Assembly: GCA_018676675.1 (NCBI GenBank)
Contig: JABHEG010000316.1
Location: 1-42,486, forward strand
Direction: 5' to 3'
Source of the DNA: Lentisphaerota bacterium
GTDB taxonomy: Bacteria; Verrucomicrobiota; Lentisphaeria; Oligosphaerales; JABHEG01
Length of the DNA: 42,486 nt
Under the pieces are notes generated by a model. That model was given only the letters and a program-made list of their open reading frames with translations, searched no databases and had not been told where the DNA came from. A program made the position numbers and the translations under genes. Below are positions 25,465 through 33,355 of the stretch, piece by piece. Each line of letters starts with the position of its first letter. Within the stretch, counting starts at the first letter, position 1.

Positions 25465-28341
25465 CTACTCTCCCGTTTGCCATTCTGTGCGGATGAACCG
25501 CAACGTCCCGAGGGGGACAGGCTGCCCGAGGCCCACGCTGTTGCCTTCGGCGTAGAGCCAGTTTCCGGCCGAACACTGAACCGCGCGAGCCCAGGTTGAG
25601 CGGTATTGGGCCCCCGAGCGCACCCGGATCGAGGCCTGCATATTTCGAGTCTTGAAGCAATTTCTGACCGTGTTTCCTCCCTCTGCCTTCAGAACGATCT
25701 CCCCGTTGTCGAGGACCCCGTGTTTGAGGATTTCTCTGGCCGTTGCGTCCGCAATGGTGAGCTTCACGGCCTCATGCCAGCGTAGGGTCTTTCCGGTTAT
25801 GGGGAGGCGTCCTGCATCCACGCCGTTGATGGTCACAGGCTTGTCTTCCCACTTTCCGCCGAGGGAATTGAACAGGTCCATCTGGAGGACCAGTTCCGTG
25901 ACGTCTTTGATCTGGAAGTCCGAAGGGATCGTGGCATCGAACACGTCGATCTGACAGCTGGCTGAGGAGCTGCCGCCAGGCCATCGGGCCAGGAGTTTGA
26001 GGGTCTTGAGCCCAAGGGATTCGGCATCAACGGCAACCGATATGGGGCGCACATCATCGGGATTCAGTGTCACTGTTTCGACCGGTTGGGCGCCACTTCC
26101 CTCACCCCAATCGCGGCTAATGGCCACACGCACTGTTTGGGGCAATCTGTTGGCCACGGCAACGTGCACGGCGGCGTCTCGCCGGAGCTGGGCGGTGTCG
26201 GTGGTCGGGACGTAAAGCTCGACTCCCTGCACAACGGGGATGTCGATCACGGTTCTGGGGCCTCCGTTTTCCGGGGCTGGACCGTGGATGGTCACTGTCA
26301 ATTCCGTTGCGTCGTTGGCAACAAGGATCGGCCCAAGTCGTACGCGTTGGGTCTGGCCAGGCGCGATCTCGAATTTCTCAACTTGGTTTTGCCCCTGTAT
26401 CTCGAGTCTCCACTCACCATTCCACGGAGTCGTCTGAAGGTTGGCGAAGAGAATGTCCACTGGAGTTTCGCGGCCCGCGATGCGCTGCGGTGTGCCCGAA
26501 CCGATCCACCGGCCGTTCTGCGCCAGAAGGACCGCTGCGCCAGCTTCGGGGCGGGGGATGCTGATCTCGAACCCGGATGGGACTTGCTTGTTGTTCACTG
26601 CCTGGAGGCCGCGCCGACGGGGGCTCAGTCCGAAGATGTGCCGGATTCCGGCTGTTTCAGGAAGACGGACGTCGAGGTCCAGGGGAGCAGCCCGTTCAGC
26701 CGGGGTGATGGCGTCCACCGGGGGCGCTACGGTGGTAACCACGTGGTTTCCGGCGGGGTTGCGGAAGATGTTGCCAACGCTTCCGCTCGGGAGGGTGAGG
26801 GCGCGCGGATGGAACACCCATTGCCGTCCCTGCAACAAGCGGAATATCGGCTGGTACCGACGGAACAGATCACGACACGCATCGTCTCCCAGCGTGACGC
26901 ATGGCTGGGCCCCCGTCTCCAGGGCCAGGGCAAGCTTCTCACGGCTTGCCTGGAGATTTCGGTCATAGGAGAGCAGCGTGAGGTGTTTCATCATGCAGAT
27001 GTACTGCAGCCGGCGCGTTGGGACGGTTCCCTCGGACATGTGTCCGTCACAGTAACGGGCGAGGCCTGCCGTCCACCCGCCATTCGTGAAGATCACCTTG
27101 TCGTGTTCGTGCAGGATTCGACTGGCCTGCTCGAGCATTCTCTTCTGGGCGAACTCCATCATCGACACCCGGCGGCCGTCTACCATCGAGACGCCGTCGT
27201 CATGGGCATAGTCCACGCCGGTGTAACAGTTTTGGTCCCAGAACACGCCGGCCATCTTGGGAAAGGCGCCGATCAAGTCGCGCACTTGCTGGAGGATGTG
27301 GCGCCCAAACCCACCATCCGGATCCGGGTTCATGAGCATGCATTTGACCCAGGTTGGCGCAACGTCACCGTTGGCCCGCCGGAACGGGGAATCCGGGAAA
27401 TGGTCTTCCGCGAACTCGATCCAGGATTCCGTGCTCTGGAAATACAGGCATTGGGCCACGCCGAGCCGCTCGGACAGCTCCAGGTAGTCCCGAATCATGC
27501 TTCGGGTTACCGTGCCGCCGTTGCCCTTCCCCCCCTCAGAACGTGGTTGGCGTTGCCACGTTTCACCGGCTGGAAGGTAGAGTCCCAGGTGTGGCCAATA
27601 CCAGCCCAGTTCCTGCCAGGCCAGGTCCTGTTCGCAGTCTCGCTGCAGGCGTTTTTGAGGCTCGATGAAGTCGTAGATCATGGGGCCGTCGTACTTGAAG
27701 ACGCGTGGGTTCGGGGGGGTGAAATACTCCGGGTACAAGCCCACCAGCCAGCCCAGGCCCGGGCGCCAGCACGACGCGTGAAGGCCGACCAGGCACCCGG
27801 CCTTCGCTTCGCCCCTGGCAGGAAGGCGCAGATTCGAGACAGCTACTACGACATTGAGCTTCTGATCTTGCTGCTTCCATGTGAAGGCAAGGGAGGGGGC
27901 GTCCACCTCGAAGGGCGCGGCCACAGTCACGCCTCCCTTCGGGCCGTAGAAGGTCACTGCGGGGAGTGAGCAGGGCGCGCGGTACCGGGCCGCCCCGGAC
28001 GCCTTCAGAGGGCGTGGACCGGCGCCGTCGGTCAGGAACGCATGCGTCCAGGCTCCCGGGATTGTGAGCTGGAACGTCAATGCCAGTTCGCGCTCAGTTC
28101 CCGTTGTATCCTGCACGACTGCATCGGTACGCTCGCCACCAGGCACAGCCGTGGTCGATGCATTTGCGGTGAGACCATCCGGGAGAGCCTGGGCCGTCGC
28201 TTGGGGGGTAAACGTGCGTGGCTGGGCTCCGGGTTGTCGCACCGCGTGGACCGTGCAACGCATGCTCAAGGGCTGTGGCGCCCCGGCCGTGGACAGAACA
28301 CCTGAAACACCTGCAAATAGTGCGATTGTCATTGCTCTCAT
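25465..28341 (-). CDS. Secreted glycosidase-like TIM-barrel protein, family not identified
   Basis: A 958-aa exported protein with signal peptide MTIALFAGVSGVLSTAGA. The ATG at 28341 overlaps the upstream stop as TGATG, a translational-coupling arrangement; a GTG one codon earlier is possible. Residues about 60-240 are beta-rich. Residues about 245-520 form a barrel-like region with ERLGVAQCLYFQSTESW, KMAGVFWDQNCYTGVDYAHD and KVIFTNGGWTAGL; the Asp in FWDQN is a candidate catalytic residue. The organisation recalls DUF6259-type and GH36-like proteins, including the plus-strand gene at 1175, but I cannot assign a family. The C-terminal 350 residues look like beta-sandwich domains. Its position between an M14-like gene and a phosphodiesterase gene suggests a shared substrate pathway. 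Confidence 0.82.
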   Translation of the reverse strand: MRAMTIALFAGVSGVLSTAGAPQPLSMRCTVHAVRQPGAQPRTFTPQATAQALPDGLTANASTTAVPGGERTDAVVQDTTGTERELALTFQLTIPGAWTHAFLTDGAGPRPLKASGAARYRAPCSLPAVTFYGPKGGVTVAAPFEVDAPSLAFTWKQQDQKLNVVVAVSNLRLPARGEAKAGCLVGLHASCWRPGLGWLVGLYPEYFTPPNPRVFKYDGPMIYDFIEPQKRLQRDCEQDLAWQELGWYWPHLGLYLPAGETWQRQPRSEGGKGNGGTVTRSMIRDYLELSERLGVAQCLYFQSTESWIEFAEDHFPDSPFRRANGDVAPTWVKCMLMNPDPDGGFGRHILQQVRDLIGAFPKMAGVFWDQNCYTGVDYAHDDGVSMVDGRRVSMMEFAQKRMLEQASRILHEHDKVIFTNGGWTAGLARYCDGHMSEGTVPTRRLQYICMMKHLTLLSYDRNLQASREKLALALETGAQPCVTLGDDACRDLFRRYQPIFRLLQGRQWVFHPRALTLPSGSVGNIFRNPAGNHVVTTVAPPVDAITPAERAAPLDLDVRLPETAGIRHIFGLSPRRRGLQAVNNKQVPSGFEISIPRPEAGAAVLLAQNGRWIGSGTPQRIAGRETPVDILFANLQTTPWNGEWRLEIQGQNQVEKFEIAPGQTQRVRLGPILVANDATELTVTIHGPAPENGGPRTVIDIPVVQGVELYVPTTDTAQLRRDAAVHVAVANRLPQTVRVAISRDWGEGSGAQPVETVTLNPDDVRPISVAVDAESLGLKTLKLLARWPGGSSSASCQIDVFDATIPSDFQIKDVTELVLQMDLFNSLGGKWEDKPVTINGVDAGRLPITGKTLRWHEAVKLTIADATAREILKHGVLDNGEIVLKAEGGNTVRNCFKTRNMQASIRVRSGAQYRSTWARAVQCSAGNWLYAEGNSVGLGQPVPLGTLRFIRTEWQTGE

Positions 28342-29528
28342 CACGCGCTTCTTCCCGGTTGGCGCAGCGCTTCGAGGAAGGTCTTCAGTGCTACCGGGCC
28401 GCGCCGTCTTGCGCCGGACAGTGAGGAGAGCGGTCCGGTGTATTGATCGAGGTAGGCGATCGTGTTAAGCTTCTCGGTGGCTTGATAGACGACGAGTTGA
28501 CTCCAGAGTGGGTCGCCGACACGCCAGCCGCTGACCTCGCTACACTCTCCTGCATCAACCACCGCCTCGGCTACGCGGGTTGCGAGTTCGCGCTGCTTCT
28601 GATCGTGGTGCAGTGACACATCAGGGAACATCACTTTCGGGGTGGCGTGGTTTGGCGTGTGGAGGAAGTGGAAATCCATGTAGCCAAGCGGCGGATCCTG
28701 AGCCAGGTATTGCCACAGCACGCTCGTTTCCGGCGGGGCTTCTCTGCCCTCAGTGACGTCGCGACAGGCGAATACCGGCATCTCTCCGGCGCTGTTGACA
28801 TTGCATGCGCCCAGAACGTTTCCATCCGGGTTGGGCTGTGGTACCAAGTCCACGCGGAACGCGTTCAGGAATGCCTGACCCGCCGTGCTTTCCAGCAGCC
28901 ATTCGGCCATAGCCAATACGGCCCATGCCGCGTGTTCACCCGGCTGGAGTGTGCCGGTTACCACAACGCGTGGCTTGTTCTCATCTGTCCCGCTCCTGAG
29001 AGAGATAATCGGTCGTCCTTGAGGCGATTTGCCGATCGTGATGAGCTTGGCATGTGGCCGGGAGGCCAGGGCATGCAGCCCTTCGTTGCAGGCCGAGTAA
29101 GGGTAACTCGGGACGCTGGCGAAGATGCGTTCTTCGCCGGGCTCAAGGGACATGCTGAATCGGACACGATCCCTCAGGATCGCTATGCGGGATGACGGAA
29201 TGGCTTCCCAGTTCAGCGTTGTTGGCGGCCGTTCGAAGTACGTCTTGCGGAGAAAGTAGTCGAATCCGGCTTTGATCAGCCACGCGGGAATGGTGACGTC
29301 GAGAGTGAACGGGAGTCGGGCATTGGCGCGATTGCTCAACTGGACACAGACGTTGTAGCAGGAGATTGGTCCCCGGACCTGGATTTCGGGGGGAAGTCCA
29401 TCGTCGCGCGGGGCGATCTCGATTCGTCCGGGTTCCGGTTCCCCAATCGACCCCGCATTCCCGCACTCGATATCGGCTGATACATCGAGTGAGCCGCGGT
29501 TCAGGAGCTCTTCCGACTGCAGCGCCAC
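28341..29528 (-). CDS. M14 carboxypeptidase-like protein with an altered zinc site
   Basis: A 395-aa protein starting at GTG 29528; AGGAG at 29540-29536 sits 7 nt upstream, which decides the start. The C-terminal two thirds follow the M14 metallocarboxypeptidase pattern: TIGKSPQGRPI, QPGEHAAW, VPQPNPDGNVLG, ACNVNSAG and MDFHF. In M14 enzymes zinc is held by HxxE and a distant His. Here the first ligand position is Gln (Q195) with E198 retained, and H287 fits the distant His. The usual arginine in the N-x-N-R motif is also replaced (NVNS). It may therefore be inactive or have different chemistry. No signal peptide is seen; residues about 1-140 form a beta-rich N-domain as in cytosolic carboxypeptidase-like members. 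It heads the four-gene minus-strand unit. Confidence 0.78.
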   Translation of the reverse strand: MALQSEELLNRGSLDVSADIECGNAGSIGEPEPGRIEIAPRDDGLPPEIQVRGPISCYNVCVQLSNRANARLPFTLDVTIPAWLIKAGFDYFLRKTYFERPPTTLNWEAIPSSRIAILRDRVRFSMSLEPGEERIFASVPSYPYSACNEGLHALASRPHAKLITIGKSPQGRPIISLRSGTDENKPRVVVTGTLQPGEHAAWAVLAMAEWLLESTAGQAFLNAFRVDLVPQPNPDGNVLGACNVNSAGEMPVFACRDVTEGREAPPETSVLWQYLAQDPPLGYMDFHFLHTPNHATPKVMFPDVSLHHDQKQRELATRVAEAVVDAGECSEVSGWRVGDPLWSQLVVYQATEKLNTIAYLDQYTGPLSSLSGARRRGPVALKTFLEALRQPGRSA

Positions 29529-29594
29529 CGTCTCTCTCCTCTGCTGTCATGCTCCGGCAATCGCCTGAAACGCCTGTGCCCTCGTCTTTGTCCC

Positions 29595-29616
29595 GGGGCA
29601 TTATCCCCTCGTTGGG
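29595..29616. promoter_or_regulatory. GGGG/CCCC/GGGG overlapping palindromes in a divergent intergenic region
   Basis: GGGG-cattat-CCCC-tcgtt-GGGG can form two mutually exclusive short hairpins. It lies between the divergent M14-like gene and the aldo/keto reductase side, where promoters for both must lie. This could be an operator, but no regulator is encoded nearby and the motif is short. Confidence 0.25.
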
Positions 29617-29654
29617 GTATTGTGTCAACCGTGAACCAAGCACAGGGGGTCCAT

Positions 29655-29798
29655 ATGAACCGAGCAGTTGTGACGCGAATTGCAGTTGGGATGGTGTGCT
29701 TAGCGGCGTTCGATCCACGTTGCGGCCAGGCATCCAGTGGAACACGGCCCGTCTCAGACTGCGATAGAGTGTGTCAACGAATGGAGAGCAGCGGATGA
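29655..29798 (+). CDS. Candidate small ORF with signal-like N-terminus, overlapping the aldo/keto reductase start
   Basis: This 47-codon frame starts at ATG 29655 with AGGGGG (29644-29649) 5 nt upstream. It ends at TGA 29796-29798, which overlaps the reductase ATG (29795) as ATGA. The product starts MNRAVVTRIAVGMVCLAAF, resembling a short export signal, and ends with a CDRVC motif. The ATGA overlap and ribosome-binding site argue for a real gene or a leader peptide coupled to the reductase. No homologue is recognised, and chance ORFs of this size are common in GC-rich DNA. Confidence 0.4.
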   Translation: MNRAVVTRIAVGMVCLAAFDPRCGQASSGTRPVSDCDRVCQRMESSG

Positions 29799-30793
29799 AA
29801 CTGGTGAAACTCGGGAAGACAGATCTGTCGGTCAGTCAATTGGCCATGGGCGGACTGTTCGTCTCTAAGGTCGGGGGTGAGTTCGAGCAGGCGAAGGGGG
29901 CCGTCAAACGCGCTGTCGAGCTTGGGGTGAACTACATCGACACAGCTCCCGGGTACTTGGACAGCGAGGATGTTGTCGGGCGAATTTGCGAGGACATCGA
30001 TGCTCCACTGGTGATATCGACCAAGATCGGCGGACGCCCCACCCCTTTCGAACCGCAGAACAGGGATCACATCCGCTTTTCCATCGATGAAAGTCTACGA
30101 TTGCTGAAACGCGATCGAGTGGACATGCTGATGATTCATGAGCCGGATCGCCCAGGCCAGTACGACTGGTGGACGAACTGGCAGACCATTGATGGCCCTG
30201 CGCTGGAGGTTCTGCAGGAGATGCGGGAGGAAGGGGTGATCGATTACCTGGGGTTGGGGGGAACGACGGCCTACGAAATGGCCCAGGTCATCCGAAGCGG
30301 GAAGTTTGATGTTGTTCTCACGGCCTTCAACTACAGCCTTCTCTGGCGTGAGGCCCAGCTTGAAGTCATCCCGGCGGCAGTCGCGCAGGGCATGGGGATT
30401 GTTGCCGGCTCGCCGTTGCAGCAGGGGGCCTTGGCCAAACGCTTCGATGCGCAACTTGATGACCCCGCGATGTACTGGTTGAGCTCAAAACGCAAAGACC
30501 AATTCCGCCAGCTGTATGCGCTGTTGGACGAAACGGGCCTCTCTATCACTGAAATCGCCATTCGGTTCGTCATCTCCAATCCGGCCGTGCATACGACGCT
30601 GATGGGTGCACGCTCTGCTGCCGAGGTGGAGAGCAATGTGGCTGCGGTTGAGAACGGCCCACTGCCGGCCGACATTCTCGCGCGGCTGGATGACATTTAC
30701 TCTCTGGTGCCTTACCGGCCATTTGCCGAACCGTTCGGCTTGGGCTGGCGAATGGGCAATCCCGCAAGCTACAAGGGCCCGGGGCAGGGGTGA
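29795..30793 (+). CDS. Aldo/keto reductase
   Basis: A 332-aa NAD(P)H-dependent aldo/keto reductase, a cytoplasmic TIM-barrel oxidoreductase reducing aldehydes or keto groups, including sugar derivatives. The catalytic tetrad is complete: D49 (NYIDTAPGY), Y54, K77 (VISTKIGG) and H115 (MLMIHEPD). The cofactor-binding C-terminal part is present (VAGSPLQQGAL, IRFVISNPAVHTTLMGARS). The family member resembles the pyridoxal/L-fucose-dehydrogenase-like branch. ATG 29795 is chosen because GGAGAG at 29783-29788 lies 6 nt upstream and the protein then begins at the typical KLGKTDLSVSQ; a GTG at 29771 would add eight residues. It may process a sugar released by the neighbouring secreted enzymes, which is inference. 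Confidence 0.92.
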   Translation: MKLVKLGKTDLSVSQLAMGGLFVSKVGGEFEQAKGAVKRAVELGVNYIDTAPGYLDSEDVVGRICEDIDAPLVISTKIGGRPTPFEPQNRDHIRFSIDESLRLLKRDRVDMLMIHEPDRPGQYDWWTNWQTIDGPALEVLQEMREEGVIDYLGLGGTTAYEMAQVIRSGKFDVVLTAFNYSLLWREAQLEVIPAAVAQGMGIVAGSPLQQGALAKRFDAQLDDPAMYWLSSKRKDQFRQLYALLDETGLSITEIAIRFVISNPAVHTTLMGARSAAEVESNVAAVENGPLPADILARLDDIYSLVPYRPFAEPFGLGWRMGNPASYKGPGQG

Positions 30794-30873
30794 GCGCCAG
30801 CGTCCGGACGTGCAGAAAGCGCCCCCGAAGCGCCTCGATCACACCCCCAAAACACAACAACGTTCGCATAGCA

Positions 30874-30903
30874 TTGGCGTTTGTAGCAATGGGGACGTAT
30901 ATT
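30874..30903 (+). promoter_or_regulatory. Predicted sigma-70-type promoter for the RRM gene
   Basis: TTGGCG (30874-30879) and TATATT (30898-30903) are spaced 18 bp, near consensus for both boxes. Transcription would begin around 30910, giving a leader of about 220 nt before the ATG at 31132. The stretch 30794-30873 after the reductase shows no gene. Confidence 0.5.
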
Positions 30904-30909
30904 GTTAGT

Positions 30910-31131
30910 TGCAGAATCGGTTTGTGGTCGCTCTGGTGGGGGTAAACACTGTTTCTACCAGGTGATCCGCGGGACATTGAGTGCTGGCTCCAAGGAGCAA
31001 AGTACCTTGAATGTCGAGCCGACTCAGGCAAGGATTAGCACCTTCCTCGAACGGGGTGCCATCGAAGTGTGTTCCACGCCATGAGCAGGTCTTCGATTCC
31101 ACACTAGTACTAATGGCGCGGGACAGACAAG
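30910..31131 (+). other. Long 5' leader of the RRM gene
   Basis: About 220 nt without a supported ORF lie between the predicted promoter and the RRM start. A short hairpin gcacc-ttcctcgaacgg-ggtgc (around 31040-31062) and the purine-rich ggctccaaggagcaaag segment are visible. Long leaders that control translation are common for bacterial cold-shock and RRM genes; a regulatory role here is inference from length and position. Confidence 0.35.
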
Positions 31132-31431
31132 ATGAACATCTATGTTGGGAATCTTCCCTACGAAATCGACGACGGGTCGCTGCAGGACGCTTTTGCTGGC
31201 TTTGGAGCCGTTGATTCGGCCAAGGTTATCATGGATCGTGACACCGGCCGCTCCAAGGGTTTCGGCTTTGTCGAAATGCCTGACAACGGGGAAGCCCAGG
31301 CTGCGATCGATGGTCTGAATGGCACCGACCTCGGTGGTCGTTCGATCACGGTCAACGAAGCTCGCCCACGTCCGCCTCGCGGCGGCGGTGGTGGCTTTGG
31401 TGGTGGTGGTGGTGGCGGTCGCCGCTACTAG
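31132..31431 (+). CDS. RRM-domain RNA-binding protein with glycine-rich tail
   Basis: A 99-aa single-RRM protein. RNP2 is IYVGNL at residues 3-8 and RNP1 is KGFGFVEM at 42-49, both with the aromatic residues used to stack on RNA bases. The tail from about residue 82 is almost entirely Gly with Arg, Phe and Tyr, ending RRY. Such proteins are typical of cyanobacteria and PVC bacteria, where they bind RNA and are often cold-induced. The gene stands alone with its own promoter, long leader and a strong terminator 77 nt after the stop codon. The start ATG is fixed by RNP2, which begins at residue 3. Confidence 0.95.
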   Translation: MNIYVGNLPYEIDDGSLQDAFAGFGAVDSAKVIMDRDTGRSKGFGFVEMPDNGEAQAAIDGLNGTDLGGRSITVNEARPRPPRGGGGGFGGGGGGGRRY

Positions 31432-31507
31432 GATTGGCCTCCTGTTCCGGCGTCGCTTCGGCGTCCCGGACAGATAGCCAACCCGACACGCTCTGAGTGT
31501 CAACCAG

Positions 31508-31550
31508 CCGGGAGATTAGGGCATCAGCCTTGATCTCCCGGTTTCTTTTT
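31508..31550 (+). terminator. Rho-independent terminator after the RRM gene
   Basis: A perfect 9-bp stem CCGGGAGAT (31508-31516) / ATCTCCCGG (31533-31541) with a 16-nt loop is followed directly by tttcttttt (31542-31550). It is oriented for the plus strand. The minus-strand side has no U-run, so the convergent glycosyltransferase gene is not terminated by it. Confidence 0.88.
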
Positions 31551-31607
31551 GCCCGTTTTCGGCCGTTCCGCGTGCCTGCGGGCTTTTCCCGTTCGGATGA
31601 GAACGAG

Positions 31608-33293
31608 TCACGGGGTATTCGAGGGAGGGCTTGGCTGCGGTCTTCTGCGAAGAGCGAAGAAGACCGCATCGTAGTAGGAAACTTCGCGCCCACCGGCGGC
31701 GGCCTTGACGCTATCCGTGGAGTCGAAGACGTTGACCAGTTCGTAGTGTTCAGTCAGCCAGCCTTGGTGTATTGCCTCGAACCAGCGCGTCTCACTTGGG
31801 CGTAGAACCATCCACTCCGGTTGCAGGTCCATACCGACTTTGGCCATGTCATCTCCCACGCGTCGGCGACTCGCGACGACTGCAGGCGATACCAGCCCCG
31901 GGTAGTCGAGCATTGGGAGTTCGGAAAAATAGCCTATGTAGCCCACGCATTCGAGGAAAACGCGGTCCTGAGGCGCAGCGTTTTCCCGAAGCCAGAGCCC
32001 GATGATCCGTCGATGGCGCCATTCCTGTTCCTGGGAGAGTCTTGCGTCCTGTGTGGCTCGTGCCAGCATCAGGCCCTGCGCCAGGACTGCACCGGTGAGG
32101 AGAGCGAAGGCGGCTCGGTTTCGGATCTTCCCTGGCAGGGCCTCCTTCCCGAGACGCAGCCATGCCGCGATTCCGGGCAAAGCCAGGACTGTGGTGGTGG
32201 GCCAGTACCACGGGAAGGTCCGTGGGATGGCTGTGAGGTAGACCAATCCCAGAAGGGCCATCAGCGAAGTCCGACGGGCACACACGTCTCCCCTGGGAAC
32301 AGCCCAGTAGGAAACGCTCAGGAGCCCAATGCTCCCCGCGAAGATAGTGTAAGCTTCCCAGCCTCCGTGTTCAGCGTAGGCCGGGAGGAAGATGAGGCAG
32401 GAGCGGGGGAGAATGCCCAACAGGCGAGTGAAAACGGCTCCAGGGGCGAATCCCGCCGTTCCTTTGGCGATGACCGTATGTGGAACGGGGGAGCCATAGT
32501 AGCTCCAAGCCCAAAGGAACCACGGGAGGTAGAGCAGTGTGCAAACAGCGGCCGCTTTGAGGATTGCGATCGCCATTCGCTTGCGGGAGCCGTTGGGAAA
32601 CAGCAGGAGGGCCAACCCCATCGCTGTGATGTAGACACAACTGTCCGGGCGTGACCACATCATGCCGGCCCAGGCAAACCCCATCACCCAGGCCTTCCGG
32701 GCTGGATCCGCTGCCATGACCCAGATGGCAAGAGCGGTGAACAGCAGCATGAAGCCCGTTTCCATGCCATTGATGGTGAACATCACCATTTTTGTTTCTG
32801 AGCTGTAGAGAATCGCGGTAAGCGCCAAGCAGCACCAGGCTCGTGTTCGGTGGGATCGGGTGAGTCCCAGGAGGACAAGAAGGCATCCTCCCGCGTAGGC
32901 GGCGATGCTAAGGAACCGGAACAGCCAGAGAGCCTGCGCGCCTGAATCGCCGGGAATGACTGCGTTGCACAATGCCGGCAGGAGCACGCCAAGGGGGGAG
33001 GTGAACCCGTGTACGTGTGTCCCCGGCTGGAAGGTCAGACCGTTGCCACGGCAGAGGTTCATACTGTGCCGGACGGTGATGAAGTAGTCTTCCCATATCT
33101 GGTTGGTGTAGAACGCCGCGAACAGGGCAACAGCGACGGGGAGAAGCAGCGTCAGGACAACGCGCGAACGAGGACCGGTGTCGTCCGGGAGATCGATCTG
33201 TTCGTCCACGACAATGGGAGCCGCTATCAGCTCCTGGGCGTTCTGGTCATGGCTGTCGACTGGCGTGTTCACTGCTTTTTCAACACGATTCAC
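31608..33293 (-). CDS. GT-C-type integral membrane glycosyltransferase
   Basis: A 561-aa multi-pass membrane protein with about ten hydrophobic segments from residue 45 to about 420. The first periplasmic loop has the acidic motif WEDYFITVRHSMNL (67-80) followed by GNGLTF and HGFTSPLGVLL. This pattern is typical of lipid-phosphate-sugar-dependent GT-C transferases (GT39/ArnT-like and mycobacterial arabinosyltransferase relatives); E68/D69 are the expected catalytic acids. It would transfer a sugar from a polyprenyl-phosphate donor to a cell-surface acceptor. The start is GTG 33293 with AGGAGG 10 nt upstream. The C-terminal about 120 residues look soluble. It lies 62 nt after the hydrolase gene on the same strand and may be co-transcribed with it. 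The acceptor is unknown. Confidence 0.85.
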   Translation of the reverse strand: MNRVEKAVNTPVDSHDQNAQELIAAPIVVDEQIDLPDDTGPRSRVVLTLLLPVAVALFAAFYTNQIWEDYFITVRHSMNLCRGNGLTFQPGTHVHGFTSPLGVLLPALCNAVIPGDSGAQALWLFRFLSIAAYAGGCLLVLLGLTRSHRTRAWCCLALTAILYSSETKMVMFTINGMETGFMLLFTALAIWVMAADPARKAWVMGFAWAGMMWSRPDSCVYITAMGLALLLFPNGSRKRMAIAILKAAAVCTLLYLPWFLWAWSYYGSPVPHTVIAKGTAGFAPGAVFTRLLGILPRSCLIFLPAYAEHGGWEAYTIFAGSIGLLSVSYWAVPRGDVCARRTSLMALLGLVYLTAIPRTFPWYWPTTTVLALPGIAAWLRLGKEALPGKIRNRAAFALLTGAVLAQGLMLARATQDARLSQEQEWRHRRIIGLWLRENAAPQDRVFLECVGYIGYFSELPMLDYPGLVSPAVVASRRRVGDDMAKVGMDLQPEWMVLRPSETRWFEAIHQGWLTEHYELVNVFDSTDSVKAAAGGREVSYYDAVFFALRRRPQPSPPSNTP

Positions 33294-33355
33294 CGCGCGT
33301 GGCCCTCCTGGCTCAGTGATCGGGACATGAGCTTCTCTCGACGGTTGCCGCCGAG

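Noticed and set aside
26086..27969. 627-codon plus-strand open frame inside the minus-strand glycosidase-like gene
   Set aside because: It is an antisense shadow of a translationally coupled gene, and its product looks like random His/Gly/Arg-rich sequence.
31821..32654. 277-codon plus-strand frame opposite the GT-C transferase
   Set aside because: Its hydrophilic Gly/Glu-rich translation is the complement of transmembrane codons. The opposite strand has the genuine membrane-protein pattern.
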